A stretch of 35,187 nucleotides of DNA, taken from the NCBI GenBank assembly GCA_003171065.1, contig PMXQ01000020.1, positions 7,596-42,782 on the forward strand, given 5' to 3'. Every line of letters starts with the position of its first letter. Position 1 is the stretch's first letter. Position numbers and translations under genes: made by a program. Positions 15,055 through 21,836 of this stretch are shown here, piece by piece. The notes below the pieces were generated by a model that did not search any database, was not told the origin of the DNA, and was given only the letters and a program-made list of their open reading frames with translations. Source of the stretch: Chloroflexota bacterium (GTDB lineage: Bacteria; Chloroflexota; Limnocylindria; Limnocylindrales; CSP1-4).

Positions 15055-16743
15055 ATGAGCGGGCCGGACGCCGATACCAACAAGATGACTGACGACAGAG
15101 CTGCGGTCGAGGTGCGGGCGGGTTTGTCCGAGCTTCTGGACGAGCTCGAATACCACCGCAACGTCCATATCGATGCCCGGTTGGAGCGGGCGATGCAGGT
15201 CGAGCGGGAAGCCGCCGCGGCGGGCGCGACCGATCTCCAGATGCGAGCCCGTTTGGTGCAGGCGGACATGAGCCTGCGCAGGGGGCGGGCGACCGCCGCC
15301 GCCCACCTCGCCACGGAGGTGAATCGATGGGCGCGCGAGCACGGGTCTCTGGCATTGCTGGCTCGGAGCCACCTGGTCCTCTCGTCCATATTCGAGAGCG
15401 TGAGCGACTCTGCCTCGTGCCTCGATCACGCGCTGCGCGCCCTGGAGTTGCTGGACGACGACACGCCTCCGCGCACGCGAGGGAATTTCCTGATCCGCCT
15501 GGCAGACGCGCTGTCCGTGGCCGGATCGTTCGACGAAGCCCGTCAGCGCTATCTCGAGGCGGAGCAGGTCTTCGTGGCCATCGGGGACGTGGAGCGGCAG
15601 ATCAGCGTCCTGAACAACCTGGCCTACGCCGAATACGAAGCCGGCGACCCGCAGCGCGCGTGGGACGCCGCGCGGGAGATGCGCAGCCTGGCCGAGGCCG
15701 GCGGCTTGGGCCTTGCCCCGCCGCTCCTCGACACGCTGGCCAGGGCGTACATCGGCATGGGCGAATACGAGCAGGCGGCAATCGCGCTCAAGACCGCCCT
15801 TGAGGCCCTCAGCGCGGAAGGTGACGTGGAGGCGGACACGCCGGCCGGGCTCATGCTGACACTCGCCGAAGTGCAGCAAAGTCAGGGTCGCCTGGAGACG
15901 GCCCAGGAGACACTCGAACAATGCCGCGCGGTCTGCGTGACCCGAAACCTCGCCGGCGTCGAGGTGGAAGTGCTTCGAGTGCAGGCGGAACTCCTTGCCG
16001 CAGCGGGGCGCTTCCAACAGGCCTACGAGACGCACAAGATCTTCCACACCGAATTCCTGAGACTCAACTCCATGCGTCGAGAGGCGAACGCGCGCACCCG
16101 TCAGGCACTGTTCGAAACTGCCGAAGCTCGGCATGAGGCGCAACGGTTCTGGCGCCAGGCCCGGACGGACGCTCTCACGGGGTTGCCAAACCGCCGGTTC
16201 GTGGACGAGGAGATCCCTCGTCTCCTGAACGAGGTCGTCACGGAGACGCCGCTGGTGGTCGCCATCGTCGATGCCGACCGCTTCAAGCGCGTCAACGACA
16301 CGCTGTCCCACGAAGTAGGGGATAGGGTGATCATCGAGCTTGGCCGAGTGCTCCAGGAAACCCTCGCGGCCGGCCCGGATTCCGCCGGGCCCAACTCGCG
16401 GTTCGTCGCCCGTCTTGGCGGCGAGGAGTTCCTGGTCGTCCTGCCGGGGCTGGACCTGGCACGGGCGACGCCCGTGCTCAAGGGAATGCGGGCGGCCGTG
16501 GCCAGACATTCGTGGGGCGCCCTGATCGGCAGGCTGCCGCTGACGGTGAGCATCGGAGCCTCCGCAGCGATATCGCACGACACGCAGTCGGCCCTCCTGG
16601 CTCGGGCCGACCACAATCTCTACGCCGCCAAGTCGGCCGGGCGCAACCGCGTCGTCGTCGAACAGAGCCCACCTGGCGCGCCGCCGGCTGCGTCGTCCCT
16701 CGGAGTGGGCCAGGCGCTGGGTCGAAGGCTCGTACGACCCTGA
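15055..16743 (+). CDS. Diguanylate cyclase with N-terminal TPR-like helical repeats (TPR-GGDEF)
   Basis: The 562-residue protein should make cyclic di-GMP from two GTP. Residues ~20-350 are a run of helical hairpins of tetratricopeptide type, for example GNFLIRLADALSVAGSFDEA, LNNLAYAEYEAGDPQRAWDA and LDTLARAYIGMGEYEQAAIA. The catalytic domain begins RTDALTGLPNRRF (~370). It carries the metal Asp in AIVDADRFKRVND and the signature RLGGEEF (GGEEF 455-459). No transmembrane segment or signal peptide is seen, so it is a soluble cyclase probably gated by protein contacts through the TPRs. The inhibitory I-site RxxD, normally five residues before GGEEF, is absent (PNSR instead). The start is ATG 15055, with poor Shine-Dalgarno; ATG 15085 is an alternative. 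It ends in a Pro/Ala/Ser tail. Confidence 0.9.
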   Translation: MSGPDADTNKMTDDRAAVEVRAGLSELLDELEYHRNVHIDARLERAMQVEREAAAAGATDLQMRARLVQADMSLRRGRATAAAHLATEVNRWAREHGSLALLARSHLVLSSIFESVSDSASCLDHALRALELLDDDTPPRTRGNFLIRLADALSVAGSFDEARQRYLEAEQVFVAIGDVERQISVLNNLAYAEYEAGDPQRAWDAAREMRSLAEAGGLGLAPPLLDTLARAYIGMGEYEQAAIALKTALEALSAEGDVEADTPAGLMLTLAEVQQSQGRLETAQETLEQCRAVCVTRNLAGVEVEVLRVQAELLAAAGRFQQAYETHKIFHTEFLRLNSMRREANARTRQALFETAEARHEAQRFWRQARTDALTGLPNRRFVDEEIPRLLNEVVTETPLVVAIVDADRFKRVNDTLSHEVGDRVIIELGRVLQETLAAGPDSAGPNSRFVARLGGEEFLVVLPGLDLARATPVLKGMRAAVARHSWGALIGRLPLTVSIGASAAISHDTQSALLARADHNLYAAKSAGRNRVVVEQSPPGAPPAASSLGVGQALGRRLVRP

Positions 16744-16767
16744 AATGGCCCGCGCCGCTCGATCGCG

Positions 16768-16796
16768 TTGGCGGGTCCCGCACCACGTGATAATCT
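16768..16796 (+). promoter_or_regulatory. Probable promoter of tRNA-Gly
   Basis: The -35-like TTGGCG (16768-16773) and an extended -10, TG-A-TAATCT (TAATCT 16791-16796), are 17 nt apart. The -10 ends 25 nt before the tRNA 5' end, a normal tRNA leader. An overlapping GATAAT (16789-16794) is a better hexamer but with 15-nt spacing. Confidence 0.5.
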
Positions 16797-16821
16797 CCCC
16801 AACGCCCCGACCTGGTTCCGA

Positions 16822-16897
16822 GCGGGAGTAGCTCAGTCGGTAGAGCGTCAGCCTTCCAAGCTGAATGTCGCGGGTTCGAGACCCGTCTCCCGCTCCA
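16822..16897 (+). tRNA. tRNA-Gly, anticodon TCC
   Basis: A full cloverleaf is present. The acceptor stem GCGGGAG (16822-16828) pairs with CTCCCGC (16887-16893). The D-arm is GCTC/GAGC. The anticodon stem TCAGC/GCTGA holds the loop CTTCCAA with anticodon TCC (16855-16857). The T-arm is GCGGG-TTCGAGA-CCCGT, with a terminal G-T wobble. Discriminator T is followed by an encoded CCA (16895-16897). It reads GGA (and GGG by wobble) codons. Its last 47 nt recur almost unchanged at 20684-20730, so the 3' end may have served as an integration site. Confidence 0.97.
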
Positions 16898-17002
16898 AAC
16901 CCCATTTCACAGCACCGGTTCCGCGTTGCCCTACGGCGCGTCGCCCAGCATTCGTGGGCAAGCCGTGAGGCGGCTGTCCCGATGCTAACCTGTGGCCCTT
17001 GT

Positions 17003-17021
17003 TCCGGCGACGATCGCCGGA
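17003..17021 (+). promoter_or_regulatory. Perfect hairpin in the leader of the glycosyltransferase gene
   Basis: TCCGGCGA (17003-17010), loop CGA, TCGCCGGA (17014-17021). This is an 8-bp stem that ends 6 nt before the AAGGAGG Shine-Dalgarno (17028-17034). It could limit read-through from the tRNA or stabilise the leader; no T-run follows. Confidence 0.5.
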
Positions 17022-17040
17022 GCGGGCAAGGAGGTTAGGA

Positions 17041-18534
17041 GTGGTTGAGCCCAAGGGGCGCGAAGACCCGACCGTCACAGATGGGGTTCCGCCAGGCCGG
17101 CGCGGTCGGGCGGCTGGCGTGGTTCGGAGGCTCGCTTCGGGTCTTCGGCCATCGGGCGAGATCCTGCGGATCGTGGCGGTGTGGGCGGTCTGGTTAGCCG
17201 TCATATGTACTTTCCAGGTCGTAGCCGAGTCTCGTCTCCAACCTGCCCGCCCGGATAACGTGCTGGCCTGGACGCACTACGCGACGGACACGGCCACGCT
17301 CGACTGCCGCGCCCGGCTGAACGACCCATTCTTCAACGAGCACGTCAAGTACGACTCCGAGTACTACATCTCGATCGCGGTCGCCGGCTACAACGACCCG
17401 GAGGCCCAGGCCTACTACCCGAACTCCGCCCAGGGGAATAGCGGCATCCCCGTCTGCCGCCAGGGCAGCGATGCGTGGGTATCGCTCAACTACGCCTTCA
17501 TGCCCGGTTATCCGATGGCCATGGACGCCGTGATGGCGGTCGAGGGAGTTCTGCCCGGTACTTCGGGCCAGACTCAGAACGGGCAGGCGGCGCTGGCGGG
17601 CATCATCGTCTCCGCCCTCGGCGGGCTGCTGGCGATGCTGGCTCTCTGCCGTCTGATGGCCGTGCTGGCGCGGCGGCGCAAGTCGCCCGACAGCGATGAC
17701 TCGGCCTCGACCGGTCGCTGGGGCGGAGTGAGCGGCCTACGCGCCGCGTTCTACCTGCTCATCTTCCCGACCGGGTTCTATCTCGCTCAGGTCTACACCG
17801 AAGGCCTGTTCATCGGGCTGGCGTTCATGGCCTGCGCGATGGCGGTCGAGCGCAAGATGCTCTTCGCCGCCGGGCTTGCCGTCCTTGCCACGCTGGTCCG
17901 ACCGACGGGCATCTGTCTCATCTTCCCCTTGGCCTGGGCCGCATTCGAAGTCCTCCGCGAGCCGGAGGCCAGGGCGCATTGGCGACACACCGCCGCGCGC
18001 GTCGCAGCACCGCTGGCGCCAGTGGTTCCCTTTGTGGTCTGGTGGTTCTCGGTCCTGGGCCAGAACTGGCGGGCGGTGGAGGACGGCTTCTTCGGTCGTA
18101 AGTTCGATCCGATCGCCTCGCTCGGCATGTGGGGGAACGTCATCGACAGCTTCGTGTCGGGCTTCGACAAGACGGCGACCGGGCTGTACGGCTACGGCAT
18201 CTACACGGGCACACCTCCAGGCCCGCTGCCCTCGTCGTCGACCGTCTACATCGGCCTCGAGCTCATCGCCCTCGCCCTGGCCGTCGCGGCCTGCGTCTGG
18301 CTGATCCGCCGCATGCCGGGAGTGGCGCTGTTCGGCTTCGCGGTCATCGTCATGAGCGCCGGCAGCTCGTCGGCCCAGGGCATGGATCGCTACATGATCG
18401 CGGTGCCGGCGATCTTCCTGATGCTGGCCTCGTTCGGCCGGCGACCGGTCTTCGACCGCGTCTGGGTTCTGGGAAGCACGCTCGTGATGGGCTTGCTCGT
18501 CACCCTCTACACCTTCGGGTTCTGGGTGTCGTAG
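17041..18534 (+). CDS. PIG-V-like polytopic membrane mannosyl/glycosyltransferase
   Basis: The 497-residue integral membrane protein probably transfers a sugar from a lipid-linked donor on the outer face of the membrane. After a basic N-terminus, TM1 is at about 41-60 (IVAVWAVWLAVICTF). The first external loop contains KYDSEYYISIAVAGYND and NYAFMPGYPMAMDAV, matching the (R/K)WD...GY...FFPGYP pattern of bacterial PIG-V homologues. FPTGFYLAQVYTEGLFIGLAF and LATLVRPTGICLIFPLAW are highly typical of that family. The C-terminal third is hydrophobic, with a mid-protein loop (FFGRKFDPIASLG). GTG 17041 is chosen because AAGGAGG lies 6 nt upstream. It is the first gene after tRNA-Gly, convergent with the cytochrome cassette. 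Acceptor and sugar are unknown. Confidence 0.82.
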   Translation: MVEPKGREDPTVTDGVPPGRRGRAAGVVRRLASGLRPSGEILRIVAVWAVWLAVICTFQVVAESRLQPARPDNVLAWTHYATDTATLDCRARLNDPFFNEHVKYDSEYYISIAVAGYNDPEAQAYYPNSAQGNSGIPVCRQGSDAWVSLNYAFMPGYPMAMDAVMAVEGVLPGTSGQTQNGQAALAGIIVSALGGLLAMLALCRLMAVLARRRKSPDSDDSASTGRWGGVSGLRAAFYLLIFPTGFYLAQVYTEGLFIGLAFMACAMAVERKMLFAAGLAVLATLVRPTGICLIFPLAWAAFEVLREPEARAHWRHTAARVAAPLAPVVPFVVWWFSVLGQNWRAVEDGFFGRKFDPIASLGMWGNVIDSFVSGFDKTATGLYGYGIYTGTPPGPLPSSSTVYIGLELIALALAVAACVWLIRRMPGVALFGFAVIVMSAGSSSAQGMDRYMIAVPAIFLMLASFGRRPVFDRVWVLGSTLVMGLLVTLYTFGFWVS

Positions 18535-18601
18535 CAGACCCCGTTCCACCTGAGCGAGCGGGAGCTTGCCGTTCAGACACTCCGCCGTCTTGTCCTCATC
18601 T

Positions 18602-18634
18602 GGCAGGTAGCCCACCGCCCGGTGGTCACCTGCC
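18602..18634. terminator. Hairpin between convergent genes
   Basis: GGCAGGT (18602-18608) pairs with ACCTGCC (18628-18634), and an inner CCACC/GGTGG pair closes a GCCC loop. It lies between the converging glycosyltransferase (ends 18534) and the cytochrome cassette, covering that cassette's stop codon at 18626-18628. Neither side has a T-run, so it may be a bidirectional stabiliser rather than a classic terminator. Confidence 0.5.
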
Positions 18635-19567
18635 CCGGTAGTAGCGCCGCCAGATGAGGCGATAGACGGGGATCCAGCGCGGGATGTCGCGCAGGATCGG
18701 GATGAACGGCACGAGCGCCAGGAGCGCCGTCAACACGATCATCAGGATGATGACGACGAGGTCCGTGTTCGAAGCCGTATTGAAGGGCGGGACCTGGTAC
18801 CAGAACGAGAAGAGCCAGAGCCAGGTCTGGCCCGGGTAGCTACCGGTTTCGTTCATCATGCCCCACTGGTCGCCCGTGAGGTGCTGCTCGGCGGCCAGGT
18901 CGGGAAGATAGTTCCCATCGCCCATGAAGAGCAGCGGCAGCGTGAAGTCGGTCTGGTAAAGGGTGCCGCTCCTGAGAAGCAGGCCGTCGAGGGCGCCGGT
19001 GCGGGCGAGCCCGAGCATGTTCGCCATGAGATCGGGCACCGGTCCATAGTCGCCGGCGGCAACACTGACTTCGTCGTTCCCGACGGTCGCGTTCGCGAGG
19101 GCGGTCGTGTAATTCGTAAGCCACGTCTGCTGCTGGTCTGGGCTGGCCGCGTTGTACGTGTTGAGCGCAGCTGTCAGCGTCGGATTGCCGACGGCCGCGA
19201 AACCGAGCGGCCGGAGGACGAAGTCCTGCGCCGTGTCGATCGGGGTGCTCACGCCAGCCCACGCCTGCGGAGCGATCGGTCCGACCGCCTGGGCCGCGTC
19301 GGGAATGTTCGTGTACGGCGGTCCGTACTGGGCGGTGCCGCTCTGGCCGGACAGCTCGGATGTCGCCGTGGTGACGAAGTCGACGGGGTCTTTCGTGGCC
19401 CAGGTCTGAATCGTTACGGCCGGGTCGTCCGGCGATGACAGGGCTCCCGCCAGCCCGATCACGACAATGGAAACCGCGACGAGCGCAAGCACCAGCTCTT
19501 TGACAAGGTCGAAGTGAACCATCCTGATGCCGGCGTAGTAACGGTCCTGGGGGTCTGACATGGTCAT
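18626..19567 (-). CDS. Two-pass membrane protein of the cytochrome b cassette, large external domain; function unknown
   Basis: The 313-residue product starts at ATG 19567, which overlaps the cytochrome b stop by 4 nt (ATGA). GAGGAG lies 8 nt upstream. TM1 is about 21-43 (LVLALVAVSIVVIGLAGAL) and TM2 about 269-292 (DLVVIILMIVLTALLALV). A basic tail follows, RWIPVYRLIWRRYYRGR. The ~220 residues between them should lie outside the membrane and are rich in Asn, Thr, Gln and Asp, with no cysteine and no CXXCH heme motif. It occupies the place where cytochrome b6-type operons carry subunit IV. However, the PEWY quinol-site motif and the three-helix layout of subunit IV are not found. It could be a diverged subunit IV or a new partner. 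I do not recognise a named family. Confidence 0.7.
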   Translation of the reverse strand: MTMSDPQDRYYAGIRMVHFDLVKELVLALVAVSIVVIGLAGALSSPDDPAVTIQTWATKDPVDFVTTATSELSGQSGTAQYGPPYTNIPDAAQAVGPIAPQAWAGVSTPIDTAQDFVLRPLGFAAVGNPTLTAALNTYNAASPDQQQTWLTNYTTALANATVGNDEVSVAAGDYGPVPDLMANMLGLARTGALDGLLLRSGTLYQTDFTLPLLFMGDGNYLPDLAAEQHLTGDQWGMMNETGSYPGQTWLWLFSFWYQVPPFNTASNTDLVVIILMIVLTALLALVPFIPILRDIPRWIPVYRLIWRRYYRGR

Positions 19568-20226
19568 GACGCTCGCTCCTCGTCCGCGGGCTGCGCCGTC
19601 TGCTTCGGCTCGATCGGTCGAACGACGCCATGCATTCGCACCAACACGATGTGGGCGGCGACGAGGGTCACGACCATGACCGGCAGGAGCATGATGTGAA
19701 GACCGTACATCTGGCCGAAGTTGAGGACGTTGAAGAACGAGCCGATCCCGGCCGCGTTCGTCGCGTCCTTGGCATTCACCGCGATCCACTCGCCGTCGAA
19801 GTTCTGCTGAGAGATGAAGCCGGTGAACGCGGCCACGATGCTCACGGCGAAGATCACGACCCCGACCATCCAGGTCGCCGCCCGTCCGTCACGCCAGCCC
19901 GCCATGAAGTACTGGCCCCAGAGGTGCAGCACCATGAAGACGAAGAAGATCTGGACCGACCAGAGGTGCAGGCTGTTCACGAAGCGGCCGGCGCTCGACT
20001 GATGCCACCACTGCGGCCCGAAGAAGGCCAGTACGACTCCGCTGCCGACGACCCAGATCAGGCCCGCGATCGCAACGACGCCGAAGATGTAGACCCACGA
20101 GCCCACGTAGTAGGGCTGACGATCGGGCAACATGTTCTTCAGCGGCAATCGGCGTTCGAGGAGTCGGCGAGTCGCAAGCGTCCAGTTCGAATGCTCGGCC
20201 TGCGGCTTGGGGTTGGTCTCAGGCAT
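19564..20226 (-). CDS. Cytochrome b6-like diheme subunit (cytochrome b N-terminal domain)
   Basis: The 220-residue membrane protein should carry two b hemes. Helix B supplies H87 and H101 (HLWSVQIFFVFMVLH, 13 residues between). Helix D supplies H177 and H192 with 14 between, the spacing of cytochrome b6 and Gram-positive QcrB rather than mitochondrial cytochrome b. TM segments run about 43-70, 86-109, 120-138 and 173-195. The N-terminal amphipathic stretch LATRRLLERRLPLKNML precedes helix A. The protein has no cysteine at all, so the covalent heme c-i site of b6/QcrB is absent. The C-terminal quinol-site half (helices E-G, PEWY) is not fused. The ATG at 20226 overlaps the preceding 53-residue gene by 8 nt. 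No Rieske or cytochrome c gene lies in the window. Confidence 0.85.
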   Translation of the reverse strand: MPETNPKPQAEHSNWTLATRRLLERRLPLKNMLPDRQPYYVGSWVYIFGVVAIAGLIWVVGSGVVLAFFGPQWWHQSSAGRFVNSLHLWSVQIFFVFMVLHLWGQYFMAGWRDGRAATWMVGVVIFAVSIVAAFTGFISQQNFDGEWIAVNAKDATNAAGIGSFFNVLNFGQMYGLHIMLLPVMVVTLVAAHIVLVRMHGVVRPIEPKQTAQPADEERAS

Positions 20227-20380
20227 CCGGGTTGTCCTCCGACTCGACTGCTTCGGCGTCGCTCGGGAACGGCGCCAGCAGGGCGATCACGAAGAGCACG
20301 ATCATCGCGGCGATCATCAGCAGGTTCGGGATGGAGATCAGGATGAAGTTCCAGGCCAGGTAAGTCGCTGGGGTATCCAA
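20219..20380 (-). CDS. Small single-pass membrane protein, first gene of the cytochrome b cassette
   Basis: This is a 53-residue protein starting at TTG 20380. GGAGG (20390-20394) lies 9 nt upstream, a strong site for a rare start. The sequence opens MDTPATYLAWNFILISIPN and continues into a hydrophobic helix (about 8-36, LLMIAAMIVLFVIALL). It ends in an acidic tail, DAEAVESEDNPDA. Its stop overlaps the cytochrome b start by 8 nt, so the two are translationally coupled. Small one-helix subunits accompany many bc and b6f complexes, which makes a structural role plausible. No homologous family is recognised. Start, site and coupling are seen directly; function is inferred. Confidence 0.7.
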   Translation of the reverse strand: MDTPATYLAWNFILISIPNLLMIAAMIVLFVIALLAPFPSDAEAVESEDNPDA

Positions 20381-20426
20381 CCCAGAGCACCTCCGTCCAC
20401 TTCCCGGTCAGCGGCAAGCACGCGCC

Positions 20427-20441
20427 GCGGGCAGAGCCCGC
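20427..20441 (-). promoter_or_regulatory. Short perfect hairpin in the cytochrome cassette leader
   Basis: GCGGGC-AGA-GCCCGC, 33 nt upstream of the GGAGG of the 53-residue gene. It is possibly a leader structure. The rest of the 514-bp interval 20381-20894 holds the tRNA fragment (20684-20730) and no convincing gene. Confidence 0.35.
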
Positions 20442-20683
20442 AGCCGCTGGCCTTCCTGGCTGGCCGGGAGTATCCCGCCAACTCTCGGGTAAGAGCCGGG
20501 GTACGTGCTAGTTGCGGATGTCACTCCCTGGCCCACCCGACTCGGTAGATCGCCCGATCCCGTTTGGGTAGGTAGATCCGCATGGCCCGACAGATACGGC
20601 TCAGCGACCCTCGTGACGACGCGATGACTGGACACGCTACGCTCGGCCCTTTGAGCGTGGGTCTACTGCGCCAACACCCCTAG

Positions 20684-20730
20684 GCCTTCCAAGCCGAATG
20701 TCGCGGGTACGAGACCCGTCTCCCGCTCCA
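20684..20730 (+). repeat. Partial duplicate of tRNA-Gly(TCC) 3' end (candidate attachment-site repeat)
   Basis: These 47 nt match 16851-16897 of the intact tRNA at 45 positions, from the anticodon loop through the encoded CCA. The match stops exactly at CCA. The two changes are T to C in the anticodon stem and T to A in the T-loop (TTC to TAC). The 5' half of the tRNA is absent, so it cannot make a tRNA. This arrangement is typical of integration into a tRNA 3' end, with the intact gene at one end of the insert and the fragment at the other. No integrase gene is present. Confidence 0.85.
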
Positions 20731-20894
20731 GTCCCCCTTGTGTGCTCGGCACGACACTCAGCCTGTAACCGGCGAGGGGACCAAAGGCTGTCGTGAGGTT
20801 GCTCCAACGCTCAGCCATGGGATGCGGCAGCGCCCGGCCTCGGAACCCAACGGGTCGCCCGCCGCAACCCAAGCTCTCGCGGCAGGATTCCGAG

Positions 20895-21326
20895 TCAACC
20901 TGCGGCAGGAGAACGGTCCGGGTGCGGGACCGCGATGACCACCAGGCCATCTATGCCCGCGAAGTCGTCCGGATTGCAGGTGTAGAGGGGCAGCCCGTTC
21001 GCCAGGGCAACAGCAGCGATCATCGCGTCGTAGGCCCGTGCGCTCGCCTTCCGGCCCGAGCGGCGAAGCGATGCCGCAACCTGGCCGAATGCTCGGGCTG
21101 CCTCGACATCGAATGGAAGGGGATCGAAGTCGGCTTCTGCCTGCTGGAGATGGGCAAGGCGGGCGGCTCGTTCGGACTCGTCCGCCGCGACAAGCGGGCC
21201 GACCGACAGCTCCGCGAGCGTGATGGTTGAGATCAGCGGCTGGTCGGGAAGTGCCGTGGCGTCCCGGAGTCGGGGCAACAGGATCAGTGTGTTGGTGTCA
21301 AGCAGACCCGAATTGACATCGCTCAC
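20895..21326 (-). CDS. PIN-domain toxin (VapC-type ribonuclease)
   Basis: The 143-residue protein has the PIN acidic quartet that binds Mg2+/Mn2+ for RNA cleavage: D10 (LLDTNTLILL), E39 (ITLAELSVG), D100 (AYDAMIAAVAL) and D120/D121 (TCNPDDFAGI). VapC toxins typically cut tRNA or rRNA to halt growth. The start is GTG 21326, and GTGA overlaps the antitoxin stop by 4 nt, giving coupled synthesis with the antitoxin first. The RNA target cannot be told from sequence. It sits just beyond the tRNA fragment, a common place for such modules. Confidence 0.9.
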   Translation of the reverse strand: MSDVNSGLLDTNTLILLPRLRDATALPDQPLISTITLAELSVGPLVAADESERAARLAHLQQAEADFDPLPFDVEAARAFGQVAASLRRSGRKASARAYDAMIAAVALANGLPLYTCNPDDFAGIDGLVVIAVPHPDRSPAAG

Positions 21327-21559
21327 AGGCGGGGATCGAGCGTCGCGTCGAGGTCGCCGCGGAGGGCTGCGCCGTCTACCGGAGGCAGTCTGCGCCAGCG
21401 CGCCAAGAGCGTAGATGCGCTCGCTCCACGCGGCCGAACTGGCCGAAGCTCGGCCACGGGCCTGCCGCCTCGGGTGACGACCAGACGCTCACCCGCTGCG
21501 ACGCGATCGACCACATCGCCGCCATGGTTGCGTAGATCGCGGATCGTCACTTGGGCCAT
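21323..21559 (-). CDS. Phd/YefM-type antitoxin
   Basis: The 78-residue partner of the downstream PIN toxin opens MAQVTIRDLRNHGGDVVDRV and continues LVVTRGGRPVAEL. This is the N-terminal DNA-binding fold of Phd/YefM antitoxins. The C-terminal LLARWRRLPP and DLDATLDPRL would bind and mask the toxin. No Shine-Dalgarno precedes ATG 21559. A perfect palindrome lies 8 nt upstream, presumably its own operator, and a short or absent leader is likely. The toxin gene overlaps its stop. Confidence 0.88.
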   Translation of the reverse strand: MAQVTIRDLRNHGGDVVDRVAAGERLVVTRGGRPVAELRPVRPRGASASTLLARWRRLPPVDGAALRGDLDATLDPRL

Positions 21560-21762
21560 GGGGGCATGGTATCACGGGTGATACCTGTCGCGAAACCGGC
21601 GATTGACCGACCCGAGCCGGATCCTGCTGGCCGAGCCGTACCCGGCATCGGGTTGGGACTGTGGGTGAGAATGCCGCCCGGCCAGACTTCCCGAACATCG
21701 CCCGGCCGGTTCGGGACGTAGCCGACTGCGTCCTCCGCGACCGCCGCGATATCCATGGTCAT
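21547..21762 (-). CDS. Possible 71-residue hypothetical protein
   Basis: An ATG at 21762 (and another at 21756, with AAGGA 5 nt before it) opens a frame starting MTMDIAAVAEDAVGYVPNRP and running past VWPGGILTHSPNPMPG to a stop inside the antitoxin start. The ribosome site is good, but the last third reads like non-coding DNA and crosses the operator. It may be the head of a gene truncated when the toxin-antitoxin pair arrived, or chance. Confidence 0.25.
   Translation of the reverse strand: MTMDIAAVAEDAVGYVPNRPGDVREVWPGGILTHSPNPMPGTARPAGSGSGRSIAGFATGITRDTMPPWPK
21568..21585. promoter_or_regulatory. Palindromic operator of the toxin-antitoxin operon
   Basis: GGTATCAC-GG-GTGATACC is a perfect 8+8-bp inverted repeat with a 2-bp centre, 8 nt upstream of the antitoxin ATG. 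Phd- and VapB-type antitoxins repress their operons through such sites. It overlaps the region where the -10 element must lie. Confidence 0.7.
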
Positions 21763-21836
21763 CCTTCCCGTTGAGCCGGGGCGCGGACCGGCTCGTGCGT
21801 CTCCCGTCTCGGGGCGGATTCTCCCACCACGGTATG

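Noticed and set aside
14407-16905. 832-codon open frame on the reverse strand
   Set aside because: It is antisense to the GGDEF and acetyltransferase genes, begins with a tRNA-derived peptide (GDGSRTRDIQLGRLTLYRL) and is Arg/Pro/Gly-rich like other GC-driven shadow frames.
16848-17204. Reverse-strand frame beginning inside tRNA-Gly and containing GLERETGLEPATFSLEG
   Set aside because: This peptide is a translation of the tRNA itself, a familiar artefact. The copy at 20663-20950 (GLERETGLVPATFGLEG) arises in the same way from the tRNA fragment.
19564-20226. Classification as formate dehydrogenase or [NiFe]-hydrogenase cytochrome b
   Set aside because: The 13- and 14-residue His spacings on two helices are those of cytochrome b6/QcrB, not of the hydrogenase/formate dehydrogenase gamma subunits.
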